Translations under genes and position numbers: made by a program
The notes under the pieces: generated by a model
Database searches by the model: none
What the model saw: the letters and a program-made list of their open reading frames with translations, nothing else
What the model was told of the DNA's origin: nothing
Assembly (NCBI RefSeq): GCF_030317105.1
Contig: NZ_JASZYG010000001.1
Coordinates: 248,001 to 312,000 of the forward strand
Length of the DNA stretch: 64,000 nt
Direction of reading: 5' to 3'
Source: Variovorax brevis
Lineage (GTDB): Bacteria > Pseudomonadota > Gammaproteobacteria > Burkholderiales > Burkholderiaceae_C
Shown: piece after piece, positions 1-8,786 of the stretch
Layout of the letters: each line of letters opens with the position of its first letter
Numbering within the stretch: the stretch's first letter is position 1

Positions 1-811
1 GCGCAGGCGCATCGGCCCGCAACTTCAGGCTCGCCTGCAGCGGCTCGCCGGTCTTGAGCAAACGGTTGAATTCCGCTTGCAAGGACTGACGCAGATCCAC
101 CTGTGTGCTGCCGGCATCGGGATCGAACGCCGGCACCGACCATAGCGCCTGCCCATCCGGCCCGGTGAGCTTCGCGTTGCGGGCAGGCGTGTGTGTGATG
201 AGTTGCAGCGCGTCCAGCGTGCTCGTCTGCGCGCTGAACTCCGGCGGGTTCGGGCCGCTCACGAGCATGATGCGCACGCGCGTTGCGGCCACCGACGGGT
301 TGAGCGTGATCGTGCGGCTCGCCAGCGCCGCGCCCGTCAAGGTCGCCGGTACCGCGCCTTGCGACCACACGGGTGGCACCGAGAAGCGCGGGCTGTCGAA
401 GCCGCCCCCACGCGGCGGCGGAAAGGCGATGGCGATGCGCTGGTCGGCCGGCGGCGCATCGACGATCTCGTTGCCTTCGCCGCCCTTGAAGCCCTTCAGC
501 CCGATGGCGCGCACGCGCGCACCCGACGGCACGTCGACCCGCCATCCGCCGCCGTCTGCTGTGGCCGGCTTGTCGGGCATCACGGTCTCTGCCATCGCGG
601 GGTAGAGGGTGACGCTCGCATCGACCAACTCGGCCGACGTGGCGCCCGCCACGCCGTTCCACGCGAAGTCGATGGCGTGGCCATCGCCGCTGATGTCCAC
701 CGGCTCCGCGAAGAGGTATGCCTGCGCGGAAATCGTCGCCGTGGTGATGTTCGACGCAACGCCCGTCGCCAGTGCCGACGCATGTTCAAAGAGCTGCACG
801 GCGATCGCCAT
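1..811 (-). CDS. Uncharacterised protein of the contractile tail cluster, C-terminus beyond window
   Basis: Minus-strand reading frame that starts with ATG at 811 and stays open to the window edge, giving at least 270 residues. Its ATG overlaps the TGA of the preceding gene (ATGA), so it belongs to the same translationally coupled operon as the tail genes. The start reads MAIAVQLFEHASALATGVAS. The rest is rich in short beta-prone stretches with Gly/Pro turns, and no signal peptide or membrane segment is visible. I do not recognise a family. Position in the operon suggests an accessory, fibre-like or cargo protein of the injection particle, but that is inference. Confidence 0.75.
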   Translation of the reverse strand, partial: MAIAVQLFEHASALATGVASNITTATISAQAYLFAEPVDISGDGHAIDFAWNGVAGATSAELVDASVTLYPAMAETVMPDKPATADGGGWRVDVPSGARVRAIGLKGFKGGEGNEIVDAPPADQRIAIAFPPPRGGGFDSPRFSVPPVWSQGAVPATLTGAALASRTITLNPSVAATRVRIMLVSGPNPPEFSAQTSTLDALQLITHTPARNAKLTGPDGQALWSVPAFDPDAGSTQVDLRQSLQAEFNRLLKTGEPLQASLKLRADAPA

Positions 812-1686
812 CACGCGCTCCTCACCACCAGGCGCAGCTTGCCGAGTTGCTGGCCGGGCTCGCCTTCGCCGTTGTCCAGCCGCACCACCAGAAAGTCCGT
901 GGCCGGTGCCGCAGGCGGCGTGTACTGCACGCTCACCTGGCCGGCGTTGACGGCGATCACGCGTGTCCCTTCGGGCCCTGCACCACCACCGGCCAGCACG
1001 CCGGCACCGGGCCGTCCGCCCGCATCGACCAGCGACAGCATGGCGTCGCCGAAGGGCAGGGCTTCAGGCTCCGGCGCGTCCGCTTCGATGCGCATGCCGA
1101 CGTTGCCGAACCGCACCGTCAAGTCCACCGTAGCGCCGCCTGCGATGAGCCTCGGCGCGGCAGGCGACAGCAGCAGCGGCAGCACGCTCTGGCGGATTCG
1201 CACGTCGCGAATCGCGATGCCGGTCGCGCCCGCTTCGCCCACCGGCCAGAAGTAGCCTTCGGCCACGAGCACGATGAGCGACGGCGCCTCGACGCGAAGG
1301 AGTTGAAGCCGCTGCACCAGGAAGCCCGGATCGGCATCCGCGTCTTCAGGGAGCAGATCGCGACCATCGAGCAGGCTGGCCTCGCCGAGCAGGTAGATCA
1401 CGCGGTCGATCGCCTCCATCTGGTCGGCGCGCGTGCCGCCGGCCGGTGCGCGGACTTCCAGCGTCGTCTCGCAGCGCAGGCGCAGCACCCGGCGCGGATC
1501 GGTCGCGCCGGGCACGCGCTCTGGTCGGCGTGACAGCATTTCTTCATCGACCGCTTCCGCCGTGCGCACAGACACGACAACAAGCGCCTCGGCACGCGCC
1601 GGCGCCGCATCCACGGCGCCTTGCAGCGGCGGCGGCAGGCGGCTGCCGAGTACGTCGGCCAGTCCGAGTTCGAACTCGCGGAGCAT
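811..1686 (-). CDS. Tail cluster protein, possible tail-terminator (cap)-like
   Basis: A 291-residue protein beginning MLREFELGLADVLGSRL. The first ~180 residues are mixed alpha/beta; the last ~100, including a VSVQYTPPAAP stretch, look like an Ig-type beta-sandwich. Tail-terminator proteins of extracellular contractile injection systems (Pvc16, DUF4255) often have such a two-part layout, and this gene sits at the far end of the cluster as pvc16 does. No diagnostic motif was seen, so the assignment is tentative. It follows the upstream gene by 15 bp and overlaps the next by ATGA. Confidence 0.6.
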   Translation of the reverse strand: MLREFELGLADVLGSRLPPPLQGAVDAAPARAEALVVVSVRTAEAVDEEMLSRRPERVPGATDPRRVLRLRCETTLEVRAPAGGTRADQMEAIDRVIYLLGEASLLDGRDLLPEDADADPGFLVQRLQLLRVEAPSLIVLVAEGYFWPVGEAGATGIAIRDVRIRQSVLPLLLSPAAPRLIAGGATVDLTVRFGNVGMRIEADAPEPEALPFGDAMLSLVDAGGRPGAGVLAGGGAGPEGTRVIAVNAGQVSVQYTPPAAPATDFLVVRLDNGEGEPGQQLGKLRLVVRSA

Positions 1687-1701
1687 GGCCGTCTCTTCGG
1701 T

Positions 1702-3396
1702 TCAGCCAATCCGGCCGGGGCCGACGACGGGCGAGACGGGCGTCACCGGCGATATGGGCGTGACGGGCCGCACCACGACATCGTCGCGCGTGACCAGCCG
1801 CTGGCGCCGCACTTCCTCGCTCACGAGGTTCGGCACCGTCGCGAACTGCGTGGCCACCGCGCGATCGACGCTGGTGCGCACCGAGTCGTTGACCGCCACG
1901 TTCAATTCGTCGCGCGCAATGCCGCGCATCTCGGCCAGCAACTGCGTGCGAAGCGTGGCGCTGCTGGCTTGCGAGGTCTCGATGGCGGCCTTGCGCGCGG
2001 CGTCCACGGCCTGCGCCGAGATCTCGCTGCGCATCGCATTGAGCTTCTGGTCGTTGTTGCGCGAGAAGGCGGCGAGCTGGTCGCTGAGCGAGCGGTTCAC
2101 TGCGGCCACCTGCAGGCCGATTTCGTCCTGCAGGCTTTGACGCAGTTCGGTGCGCAGCGCCGCAAAGTTCTGCGGGATGGCCGCCAGTTGCGTGGCGTGC
2201 GCCTTCTGCGTTTCAGCGAGCTGGCCGGCCTGACTGCCGAGCGCATCGAGCCGCGCACTCGCGCCGTCGATGCGGCTCGTGAGTGCGGCAAGGCTGGTCG
2301 AAAGCCGCGCCGTGAGCAGCGTGTCGACCTGCTGCCCCAGGCCTGCATTCACCGCGTCGATGCGCGCGCTGAGGTCCGCGCGCACGCTGGCCGTGCTGCT
2401 GTCGATGGCGCGTTGCGCTGCTTGCTGCGCTGCCGTAATGGCCGCCTGCTGTGCCGCGTCGATGCGGCCGCCCAGCGATGTCGTCAGGCTGGCTTGCAGG
2501 CCGGGCAGGGCATCGGCCACGCGTGCCTGCACCAGCGTGCCGAGGCCTTCGAGCCGTGTGTTGACGCGCGTGTCGACTTCACCGCGGAAGGTTTCCAGCA
2601 CGCCGTTGGTTTGCTCGCGCTGCCGCGTGCCGATGCGATCTTCCAGCGCTGAGGCTTGCGCGGCGGACAACTCGAACTGGTGGCTGTTCAGCGCATCGTT
2701 GAGCCGCTCGGGCGTGACGGTGCGCTGGTCCACTTCTGCCAACCGACGCTCCACGGTCGCAGCGTCCAGCAGTTCGCCGTTGGCGAGCCGAAAGCGCTCG
2801 CGCAACTGCTCAAGATCCGTCACGCGCGTCAACACCGAGCCGATGTCCACCACCTGCCCGTTCACCGAAAGGCGCGATGCCGCTTCCTGCACGGTCGAGA
2901 GATCGCGCTGCACCGCGCCCAGCGAGTTGCGCATCGCCTGCAGGTCGGCACGCGGATCGACCACCGTGTCGAGCTGCCGCCGCACCGCGGTGATGGCGGA
3001 CTGGCGCTCCAGGTCACGACTTGCGACGTCCGTCAGCCGCCCGCGGAATTCGTCGATCTTGCTGTTGCTGCCGTCCTGCGTTGCGGCCAGTCGGCGCAAG
3101 GTCTGCTCGATGGTTGTGAGGCGCTGCTGCATCGCAGGGTCGGCGAGCGGGCCGCGTTCCAGCAGTTCGCGCAGCGAGGGCGCGAGCCAGTCGGCGTCCA
3201 CCTGATCGGGATGCGCATGCGTCGGTATCGCGTCGCTGCCCTCGGCGGCGAGCACGGCGCGCGCCACGTCGGCCAGCGCTCCGACGAGCATGTTCCAGTC
3301 TTCGGCGCGGATCAGCTCGCCGCGGCGCGCGGCGCCGATCTGCGCCAGCTGCGCGAGCAGGGCGCGCAGGCGGTCGAGGTCTTGCGGGGTGGCCAT
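1702..3396 (-). CDS. Long coiled-coil protein with N-terminal DWN/HxHP motif
   Basis: A 564-residue protein, preceded by GGAG about 9 nt before its ATG. Residues ~25-75 contain EDWNMLVGAL followed by HAHPDQ. The body (~80-530) is almost continuous Ala/Gln/Arg-rich heptad-like sequence predicted to be coiled coil. The tail is Pro/Val-rich (VTPISPVTPVSPV). The neighbour at 3428-4372 carries the same DWN then HxHP pattern, so the two may have diverged from one ancestor. A long rod is compatible with a tail fibre, a tape-measure-like protein or a collar. I cannot choose between these from sequence alone. Confidence 0.7.
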   Translation of the reverse strand: MATPQDLDRLRALLAQLAQIGAARRGELIRAEDWNMLVGALADVARAVLAAEGSDAIPTHAHPDQVDADWLAPSLRELLERGPLADPAMQQRLTTIEQTLRRLAATQDGSNSKIDEFRGRLTDVASRDLERQSAITAVRRQLDTVVDPRADLQAMRNSLGAVQRDLSTVQEAASRLSVNGQVVDIGSVLTRVTDLEQLRERFRLANGELLDAATVERRLAEVDQRTVTPERLNDALNSHQFELSAAQASALEDRIGTRQREQTNGVLETFRGEVDTRVNTRLEGLGTLVQARVADALPGLQASLTTSLGGRIDAAQQAAITAAQQAAQRAIDSSTASVRADLSARIDAVNAGLGQQVDTLLTARLSTSLAALTSRIDGASARLDALGSQAGQLAETQKAHATQLAAIPQNFAALRTELRQSLQDEIGLQVAAVNRSLSDQLAAFSRNNDQKLNAMRSEISAQAVDAARKAAIETSQASSATLRTQLLAEMRGIARDELNVAVNDSVRTSVDRAVATQFATVPNLVSEEVRRQRLVTRDDVVVRPVTPISPVTPVSPVVGPGRIG

Positions 3397-3427
3397 GGTG
3401 CGAGGCTCCGTTGCGCGTGCGTGCCGC

Positions 3428-4372
3428 TCAGTTGCGCAGCACCGTGCCGAGCTTGCCCCCCGACGCGGTGTTGGTGCGGTTGTAGATCTTCAGCTCGTTG
3501 TCGGCCGTGGTCGTCGTGCCCGACACGGTGTATTGCTGCGCGATCGCCTGCATCTTCTGCACCTGCGCGCTCGCGCCCAGGGCCGGGTTGGCAGCGACCA
3601 TGTCTGCCACCGCGCCGAGCACGCGCGAGCCGGTGTTGTTGAGTTGGCTGGTGAACACGGCCGGGTCGGCCTGCAGCGTTTCGCTCAGGCGCCCGACGCG
3701 GCCCAGCAGGTCGTCGCGCGTGGCCTGCGGGGCTTGCGCTTCGTCCAGCACGCCGGTGAGAACGCGGCGGAAGTGCTCGGCCTCCAGTTCGCGGCGAAGC
3801 TCCAGCAGGCTCTTGCCGAAAGCCTCGCTGAAGTTGCGCATGTTCTGCTGCACCTCGGCGATCTTGTCGGCGATCTCGGGGTGGTCGTGGCCGCGCGGGG
3901 AGACGAGGTTGGTCAGCTGCAGCACGTTGTCGGCGATGTCGCGCACCGCGCTCGCCAGCGTGTTCCAGTCGCCGGCGCGAATGGCCTCGCCGGGGGCCTT
4001 GCCGAGCACGGGTGTGAGCGAGTCGCGCGCCGCCGTCACCGCCTGCTGAACCGGGCCGAGATTGGCGTCGGGGATGTCGCGGATCGGCCGGTCCTGGAAC
4101 AGCACGTCGGGAATGCGCACCGGCACCAGCGTGGGCGTGATCTGCGGGAACAGGCGCAGCTTCTGCGTGAAGATGGGCTGGATCAGGTTCGGGTGCGTGA
4201 CCTTCGCCTCCCACAGCCCGGGGTCGAGGTCGCGCACCACGAGCGAGCCGTCCAGGAAGGGACTGCGCTTGAGCGTCTGGCCGGTGGCGGTGTTGGTCAG
4301 CGTGACCTCGGCGTCCCGGTTGGCGGCGGGGAAGCCGGTGAGCTGGAAGTTGAATGCGGCTTTGGCGGCCAT
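3428..4372 (-). CDS. Tail cluster protein with beta-sandwich N-terminus and DWN/HxHP motif
   Basis: A 314-residue protein. Residues 1-90 look like a beta-sandwich (FNFQLTGFPAANRDAEVTLTN), resembling a carboxypeptidase-regulatory or fibre-attachment fold. Residues ~130-175 contain GDWNTLASAV and then HDHPEI, the same arrangement as the next gene (1702-3396). Helical sequence follows. HxH motifs in phage fibres can bind metal, so a trimeric fibre-like role is possible; this is inference. The gene lies 14 bp after the fibre-like gene at 4387-4860 and has an AGGA ribosome site before its ATG. Confidence 0.65.
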   Translation of the reverse strand: MAAKAAFNFQLTGFPAANRDAEVTLTNTATGQTLKRSPFLDGSLVVRDLDPGLWEAKVTHPNLIQPIFTQKLRLFPQITPTLVPVRIPDVLFQDRPIRDIPDANLGPVQQAVTAARDSLTPVLGKAPGEAIRAGDWNTLASAVRDIADNVLQLTNLVSPRGHDHPEIADKIAEVQQNMRNFSEAFGKSLLELRRELEAEHFRRVLTGVLDEAQAPQATRDDLLGRVGRLSETLQADPAVFTSQLNNTGSRVLGAVADMVAANPALGASAQVQKMQAIAQQYTVSGTTTTADNELKIYNRTNTASGGKLGTVLRN

Positions 4373-4386
4373 GGCGTTGTCCTCGT

Positions 4387-4860
4387 TTAGAGCAGGCCCT
4401 GCAGATCGCCATAAGGAAAGGCGATCTCCCAGAAGAGCGTCAGCTCGTGGTCATTGCCCTTTTCGATGGGGCTGAAGACCACGCGGTTGTAGAGCGTCGC
4501 GGTCTCGCCGCTGCGCGAGAGCAAAGCCGCTTCGCGCAACGTGCCGACCGCATCGGCCGCGGGCACCGTGGCACGCACGCGCACGCGCACCACGCGGCGC
4601 ACCGGGTCGGGCGCGTCGATGGTGAAGGCGTCGGCGCCGATCGGCACTTCGGTCGCGTCCTGCAGGGCCGTGGTGGCGAAGGCTTCGGTTTCCGGCGCAT
4701 CGCTGCTGCCGACGGCCATGTGGCTGATGCCGGTGGCCTGTGCCGCGAAAAGCCGCGCAAGCAAGGTGGCGCCGCTTTGCAGCACCGCGTTGCGTACGTG
4801 CCGTTCGGCCAGCAGCCGCCCGTCGGCGTCCTTGAGTTGGAGGTGCAGTCGCGCGCGCAT
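4387..4860 (-). CDS. Phage tail-fibre-like protein
   Basis: A 157-residue protein starting MRARLHLQLKD. The segment ISHMAVGSSDAPETEAFATTAL (residues ~45-66) resembles the 'mAVGtGttap...dTaL' pattern of phage tail-fibre and collar proteins. The remainder is regular beta strand ending FWEIAFPYGDLQGLL. I chose the ATG at 4860 because it follows the stop of the tail protein I gene (4868-4870) by 7 bp; an ATG at 4871 is in another frame. Function as part of the receptor-binding or fibre apparatus is inferred from pattern and position. Confidence 0.65.
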   Translation of the reverse strand: MRARLHLQLKDADGRLLAERHVRNAVLQSGATLLARLFAAQATGISHMAVGSSDAPETEAFATTALQDATEVPIGADAFTIDAPDPVRRVVRVRVRATVPAADAVGTLREAALLSRSGETATLYNRVVFSPIEKGNDHELTLFWEIAFPYGDLQGLL

Positions 4861-4867
4861 CGTGGCC

Positions 4868-6112
4868 TCATCGGAAAGTGGATTCGCCGTATTCGGTAAC
4901 GCCCCAGAGGCCGCCGCGCTCGGCCAGCCGATCGGCGCCGGTGGCGCCCGCATCGCGAATGCGCAACGGCAGGACCTGGGTCAGGTGGTCGAAGGAGCGC
5001 TGCTGCTCGGCGAATTCGAGCAGTCGCACCTGGGCGCGCACGCCGGCCGCTTTCAGCCGGCCGATGCCGGTCTCCAGTGCATTGCCGATCTGGCGGCGCG
5101 CATCTTCCGGGTTGGCGGCGGCGGGCACGCGCTGGCGCAGCGAGGTGGCGGGCAGGCGCAGTTCGAAGGTCGCCGGTTGCGCCTCGATCCAGCGCACCTT
5201 CAGCATCACCGCGGCGTCCTGGTAGAAGAGTGCGTGGTCGAAGGTGGTGCTGTCCCAGCGGCCTTGCGCAAGCGCGAGATCGGCCAGCGCCAGCAGCACG
5301 CGGTCGAGCCCTTCATCATCGAAGTGGGCGACGGGCAGGAACCACAGCCGGTTCTCGCCGTGCACGAGTCGGATCGCCTGCGCCGGCGTCGTCACCTGCG
5401 CGGCCTCCCATGGCACGCCGGGCACCAGGCCGCTGATGGACACCATGCGGTCGGACACGTCGCGGTTTTCAAGGCGCGCTTCGAGCGTGCGATCCGCTGA
5501 CCCGCGCAGCCACAGGCGTTGCCCGGTGGCAACTCGGCCGCGGTAGAGCAAGGCTTCACCCGTGCTCAGGTTCACCACCAGCGGCGAGTATTCGGGGCCT
5601 GCCGCCAGGCCCGTCAGCAGGAAAGACGCGACCGTCTCATCCAGCCCCGCCATCTGCACGCTGAACTGCGTCAGCGGCACCGTGTCGTCCGCAGGAACCG
5701 GCGGACGCGCGACGCGGGCGATGGGCGGGTTGTCGATCAGCACCGGCTCGCCGGCGCCCAAACGCAAGCCGGTCGCTTGCTGCCACGCCTGCGCGTAGTC
5801 GCGCGCAAAGCCGGTGATGGCATCGGCCGTGACGCCGCCGCCCTTGAGCAAGGCGTCGCGCTGCGCATGCACCCAGGCGCGGAACAGGCGCACGTCTTGC
5901 CAGGGCTCGGGCGCGATGTCGAGCAGGGCGGCGAGGCCGGCGGCTTCTTCGAGTTCCAGCGCGTTGTCGAACCAGTGGGCGCGTTGCACTTCGAGCGCAT
6001 CGTCAACCGCAATCTCGATCTGCTGGCCTGCTTGCTCCAGCAGGCCCGTGACGAGTTCACCCTCGCGGTAAAGCAGCGGCAGCCTTGCGGCCATGTCGAG
6101 TGCGCGCTTCAC
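4868..6112 (-). CDS. Phage tail protein I-like baseplate protein
   Basis: A 414-residue protein lying directly after baseplate J with an ATGA overlap (6109-6112), the usual place of P2 gpI / Pvc12 homologues. The N-terminal half has the typical helical layout, MAARLPLLYREGELVTGLLEQ followed by a short WFDNALELEEAAGLAALLDI stretch, then RLFRAWVHAQRDALLKGGG. The C-terminal part is beta-rich, possibly a fibre-attachment module. Known gpI proteins join baseplate wedges to fibres. Length is larger than P2 gpI (~175) but in line with injection-system homologues. Confidence 0.75.
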   Translation of the reverse strand: MKRALDMAARLPLLYREGELVTGLLEQAGQQIEIAVDDALEVQRAHWFDNALELEEAAGLAALLDIAPEPWQDVRLFRAWVHAQRDALLKGGGVTADAITGFARDYAQAWQQATGLRLGAGEPVLIDNPPIARVARPPVPADDTVPLTQFSVQMAGLDETVASFLLTGLAAGPEYSPLVVNLSTGEALLYRGRVATGQRLWLRGSADRTLEARLENRDVSDRMVSISGLVPGVPWEAAQVTTPAQAIRLVHGENRLWFLPVAHFDDEGLDRVLLALADLALAQGRWDSTTFDHALFYQDAAVMLKVRWIEAQPATFELRLPATSLRQRVPAAANPEDARRQIGNALETGIGRLKAAGVRAQVRLLEFAEQQRSFDHLTQVLPLRIRDAGATGADRLAERGGLWGVTEYGESTFR

Positions 6113-7824
6113 AGGCCTCCCTCGCGGATCTGCAGGTCCAGCGACTGCTTGCGCAGCGTTTCGTTTGGGGCCGGCGCGTAGTTGCCGACGCCGTCGCTCA
6201 ACTGGAAGAAGCGGTCGCCGCTCTCGACGGTGACGGTCGATTCATCGCGCACCAGCGCGTAGCGCGTGTCGTCGCGCAGCGCGGCGGCGAGGCTGTCGAA
6301 GCTCAATGGCGCATCCGGTGCGCGGGTGGCGAGATGGCTGGCCATGGCGTTGTCCAGCGCCTGCTGCGCCTGGGCCTGCGTGGTGCCGGCCGTCAGGTGC
6401 AGCACCAGCAGCGCGGACACCTGCACGTCGAGTTGTGCGCTCGAGGCGGTCTCGGTCTGCGGCGTGTCGAACTGGATCGGCGTGGCGACGTCCAGCACTT
6501 CGCCAGAGGCCAGCGTCAGGGTCTCGCTTTCTTCGCCGCCTTCGGGCGCGAGGTAGATGCGTGCATCGACGAGGCGCGGGTCCTGCATGACCGCGGCGGT
6601 GAGCGGCGCGCGGCGAACCGTGCCGCCGGGCGGCACGGCGTTGAGCAGCGCGACCAACTGTTGCTCGACCGTGCCGCGCAGTGTGGAAAGCTCCGGACCC
6701 GCCAGGCCCGTGCCCGCCAGCGTGAGCGCCACGCGCACCTGCACGCGCTTGCGCAAAGCCGCGCCGCTCAGCACGCGGATACCGGCCGGCTTGACCTGGC
6801 GAATGCGCTCGGCCACGCGGGCGCGCGCCTCGTCGGTCTCGGTGAAGTAGGCCACGTCGATGCGCAACTCGCCGGGCACGCCGTTGGGCTCTTCGACCAG
6901 GCTCACGTCCTTGACTTCTTCCAGTGACAGCAGATGGAAGCGCAGCGCGTCGAGCGTGCCGCGCACCGCGCCGTGGAAGGCGCCGCGAGAACGGCGGCGC
7001 AGTTCCTCGTCGGATTCGGCCTGGCCAAGCCGGCGTGAGGCGGCGGGGTTGGACACGCGGTCGATGCCGGCGATGACGACTTCGAGCCGGTCGAGCGCAC
7101 CCGCTCCCACTTCGGCGGTGCCGGGCGCCTCGCCGGCGGCGAGCACGTCGCGCGAGGCTTCGCCGGGTTCCAGCACCAGTTCTTCCTGCGTGAGGTAGCG
7201 GTTGCCTTCGTCGTCGGTCACCGCGGTGCTGGCCGGCACGGCGATGCGTCCGGCGCCTGCGCTGCTGCGGGTGAAGCGCATGGTCGCGACCGGATGGCCG
7301 GCCGGCAGGCGACGCAGGCCGACCAGCGCGACCACCTTGTCGAGCGAGCGGCCTTCGGCGGTCTCGATGAAGGCCGAGCGATAGACCTGGTCCAGGTGCT
7401 GGTAGGTCATCGCCTGTTCGAAGGCGATGGTCTCCATGAGCGTGCGCACGACGCTGCCGGTGTTGAGGTCGTTCACCGGCACAGGGCGCGTCGCGACGGG
7501 GTAGTAGTTGACCGTGAGCACCGTGCCCGGAATCGGACGCCGGCCGCCTTCGCGGAAACGCAGCGCGTCCTTGTTGTTGTCATCTCCGCTGGTGGACACC
7601 AGTTCGAAATCGGCGGCGGTGAAGCGGTAGCGCACCTGCCGCTCCGGCGTGCCGACGAAGCCTTCGAGGTGCGAGATGCGGCGCACCGGGCGGTCGCGCA
7701 GCTTGGTGGGAACGAGCGCGACGTCCGTGGCCGGTGCCACGAGTGACTCCGCGACCGTACCACCCGTCAACGTCGTGAGCAGGTCGCGGACGATCTCGTC
7801 GTAGAGGCGGGGCACATAGCTCAT
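6109..7824 (-). CDS. Baseplate J family wedge protein
   Basis: A 571-residue protein with the layout of baseplate J/gp47/Pvc11 proteins: an N-terminal wedge segment, then TAEGRSLDKVVALVGLRRLPAGH (~155-178), the conserved strand VPASTAVTDDEGNRYLT (~195-212), and the LGQAESDEELRRRSRGAF stretch (~267-285) diagnostic of the family. It forms the inner baseplate ring of contractile tails. It starts 58 bp after the gp25-like gene and overlaps tail protein I by ATGA, so J and I are probably made together. Confidence 0.88.
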   Translation of the reverse strand: MSYVPRLYDEIVRDLLTTLTGGTVAESLVAPATDVALVPTKLRDRPVRRISHLEGFVGTPERQVRYRFTAADFELVSTSGDDNNKDALRFREGGRRPIPGTVLTVNYYPVATRPVPVNDLNTGSVVRTLMETIAFEQAMTYQHLDQVYRSAFIETAEGRSLDKVVALVGLRRLPAGHPVATMRFTRSSAGAGRIAVPASTAVTDDEGNRYLTQEELVLEPGEASRDVLAAGEAPGTAEVGAGALDRLEVVIAGIDRVSNPAASRRLGQAESDEELRRRSRGAFHGAVRGTLDALRFHLLSLEEVKDVSLVEEPNGVPGELRIDVAYFTETDEARARVAERIRQVKPAGIRVLSGAALRKRVQVRVALTLAGTGLAGPELSTLRGTVEQQLVALLNAVPPGGTVRRAPLTAAVMQDPRLVDARIYLAPEGGEESETLTLASGEVLDVATPIQFDTPQTETASSAQLDVQVSALLVLHLTAGTTQAQAQQALDNAMASHLATRAPDAPLSFDSLAAALRDDTRYALVRDESTVTVESGDRFFQLSDGVGNYAPAPNETLRKQSLDLQIREGGL

Positions 7825-7882
7825 GGCCGCACCTCCGCGCCACGCACTGGCGTTGCGCTTGTCCTGGGAGCGGCCCGGTAGC

Positions 7883-8365
7883 TCACAGTCCCACCTCCAA
7901 CTGCAGTGTGATCGCCGCCGCGTCGGCCGGAACGATGGGCTTGACGGCCAGCGTGAAGACGAAGTTGTCGACCTGCTCCTGGTCGCGCTCGAAGCGCAGT
8001 TCCACGGCCTTGGGCTGCACGCGCGGCTCCTGCGCCACGGCTTCCAGCACGAAGGCGCGGCACAGGTGGCGCAGTTCCTCGTTCTTGCCGCGGCCGATGA
8101 GTTCGACCAGGCGGGAACCGTAGTCCGCGTGGCCCAGGGTGGCGAGCGTGCCGCGTGCGGTCAACAGGCGCAGCAGCAGCGCCTGGGCCAGGTTCTCGCG
8201 GGCGTCGATGGTGTCGAGGTCGAAGAGCGTGTCCGGCTGGCCGGGGCGCGGCCGGCGCACCACGCGTGTCTTCTGGCGCAGGTCGAGCGCAGCGGCATCG
8301 TGCGCGACCATCTGGGGCACGACCAGCAGGTCGGTGCCGAAGAGGGCGTCGGGAGCGGTGGCCAT
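7883..8365 (-). CDS. gp25-like baseplate wedge protein (GPW/gp25 family)
   Basis: A 160-residue protein with the gp25 pattern: NLAQALLLRLLTARGTLATLGHADYGSRL (~55-85, the 'll.l.t..ge....p.yGs.l' motif) and then the end of the fold with VELRFERDQEQVDNFVFTLAVKPI. Related proteins (T4 gp25, T6SS TssE, Pvc9) seed sheath assembly on the baseplate. It lies 22 bp downstream of the PAAR gene. The C-terminus (DAAAITLQLEVGL) is a short extra strand. Confidence 0.85.
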   Translation of the reverse strand: MATAPDALFGTDLLVVPQMVAHDAAALDLRQKTRVVRRPRPGQPDTLFDLDTIDARENLAQALLLRLLTARGTLATLGHADYGSRLVELIGRGKNEELRHLCRAFVLEAVAQEPRVQPKAVELRFERDQEQVDNFVFTLAVKPIVPADAAAITLQLEVGL

Positions 8366-8387
8366 GTCCGTGTTCCTGCTTCGCCGC

Positions 8388-8786
8388 TCATCCGCCGATC
8401 AGCACCGTGCCGACAGCGATCAACTGGCCCTTGGGGGCCGTCGGCGCGATGTCGTCGCAGGTGGTCGCGGTGTCGAGGTTGCGCGCGGCCTGTTTGCCGC
8501 CGATGAGCACCGTCGCGCTGCCGCTGAACACAGTCGCGCTGTTGGGCGGCGGGTTCTGGAAGGGGCCGCCGGCAGGGATGTGCGGTGGCATGTTGTCGGC
8601 CGTCGATCCGACCACCGCCGCCGGCTGCCCCATGATCTTGACGCTCGCGATGGTGCCGCCGGTGATCTGGCCCGAGAAGGGCGAGGGCAGCGGCGTCGGG
8701 ATGGGTCCGCCGGGCGAGGGGATCATCACGATGTGGGTGTCCACCGCGACGATCTGGCTGCCGAGGGTGGCTGCGGGTTGGCCCAT
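8388..8786 (-). CDS. PAAR-repeat spike tip protein
   Basis: A 132-residue protein starting MGQPAATLGSQI at 8786, where its ATG shares one base with the TGA of the spike gene. It has the repeated Gly/Pro hydrophobic pattern of PAAR tips (IPSPGGPIPTPLPSPF, MGQPAAVVGSTADNMPPHIPAG, VLIGGKQAARNLDTATTC, GTVLIGG) over its full length. PAAR proteins cap the spike trimer with a metal-bound cone and pierce membranes. No effector extension is fused at either end. Confidence 0.88.
   Translation of the reverse strand: MGQPAATLGSQIVAVDTHIVMIPSPGGPIPTPLPSPFSGQITGGTIASVKIMGQPAAVVGSTADNMPPHIPAGGPFQNPPPNSATVFSGSATVLIGGKQAARNLDTATTCDDIAPTAPKGQLIAVGTVLIGG

Noticed and set aside
191..1255. Long plus-strand open frame opposite the first tail genes
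   Set aside because: Arg/His-rich antisense translation typical of high-GC DNA; the minus-strand frames have ribosome sites, ATGA coupling and tail-like sequence.
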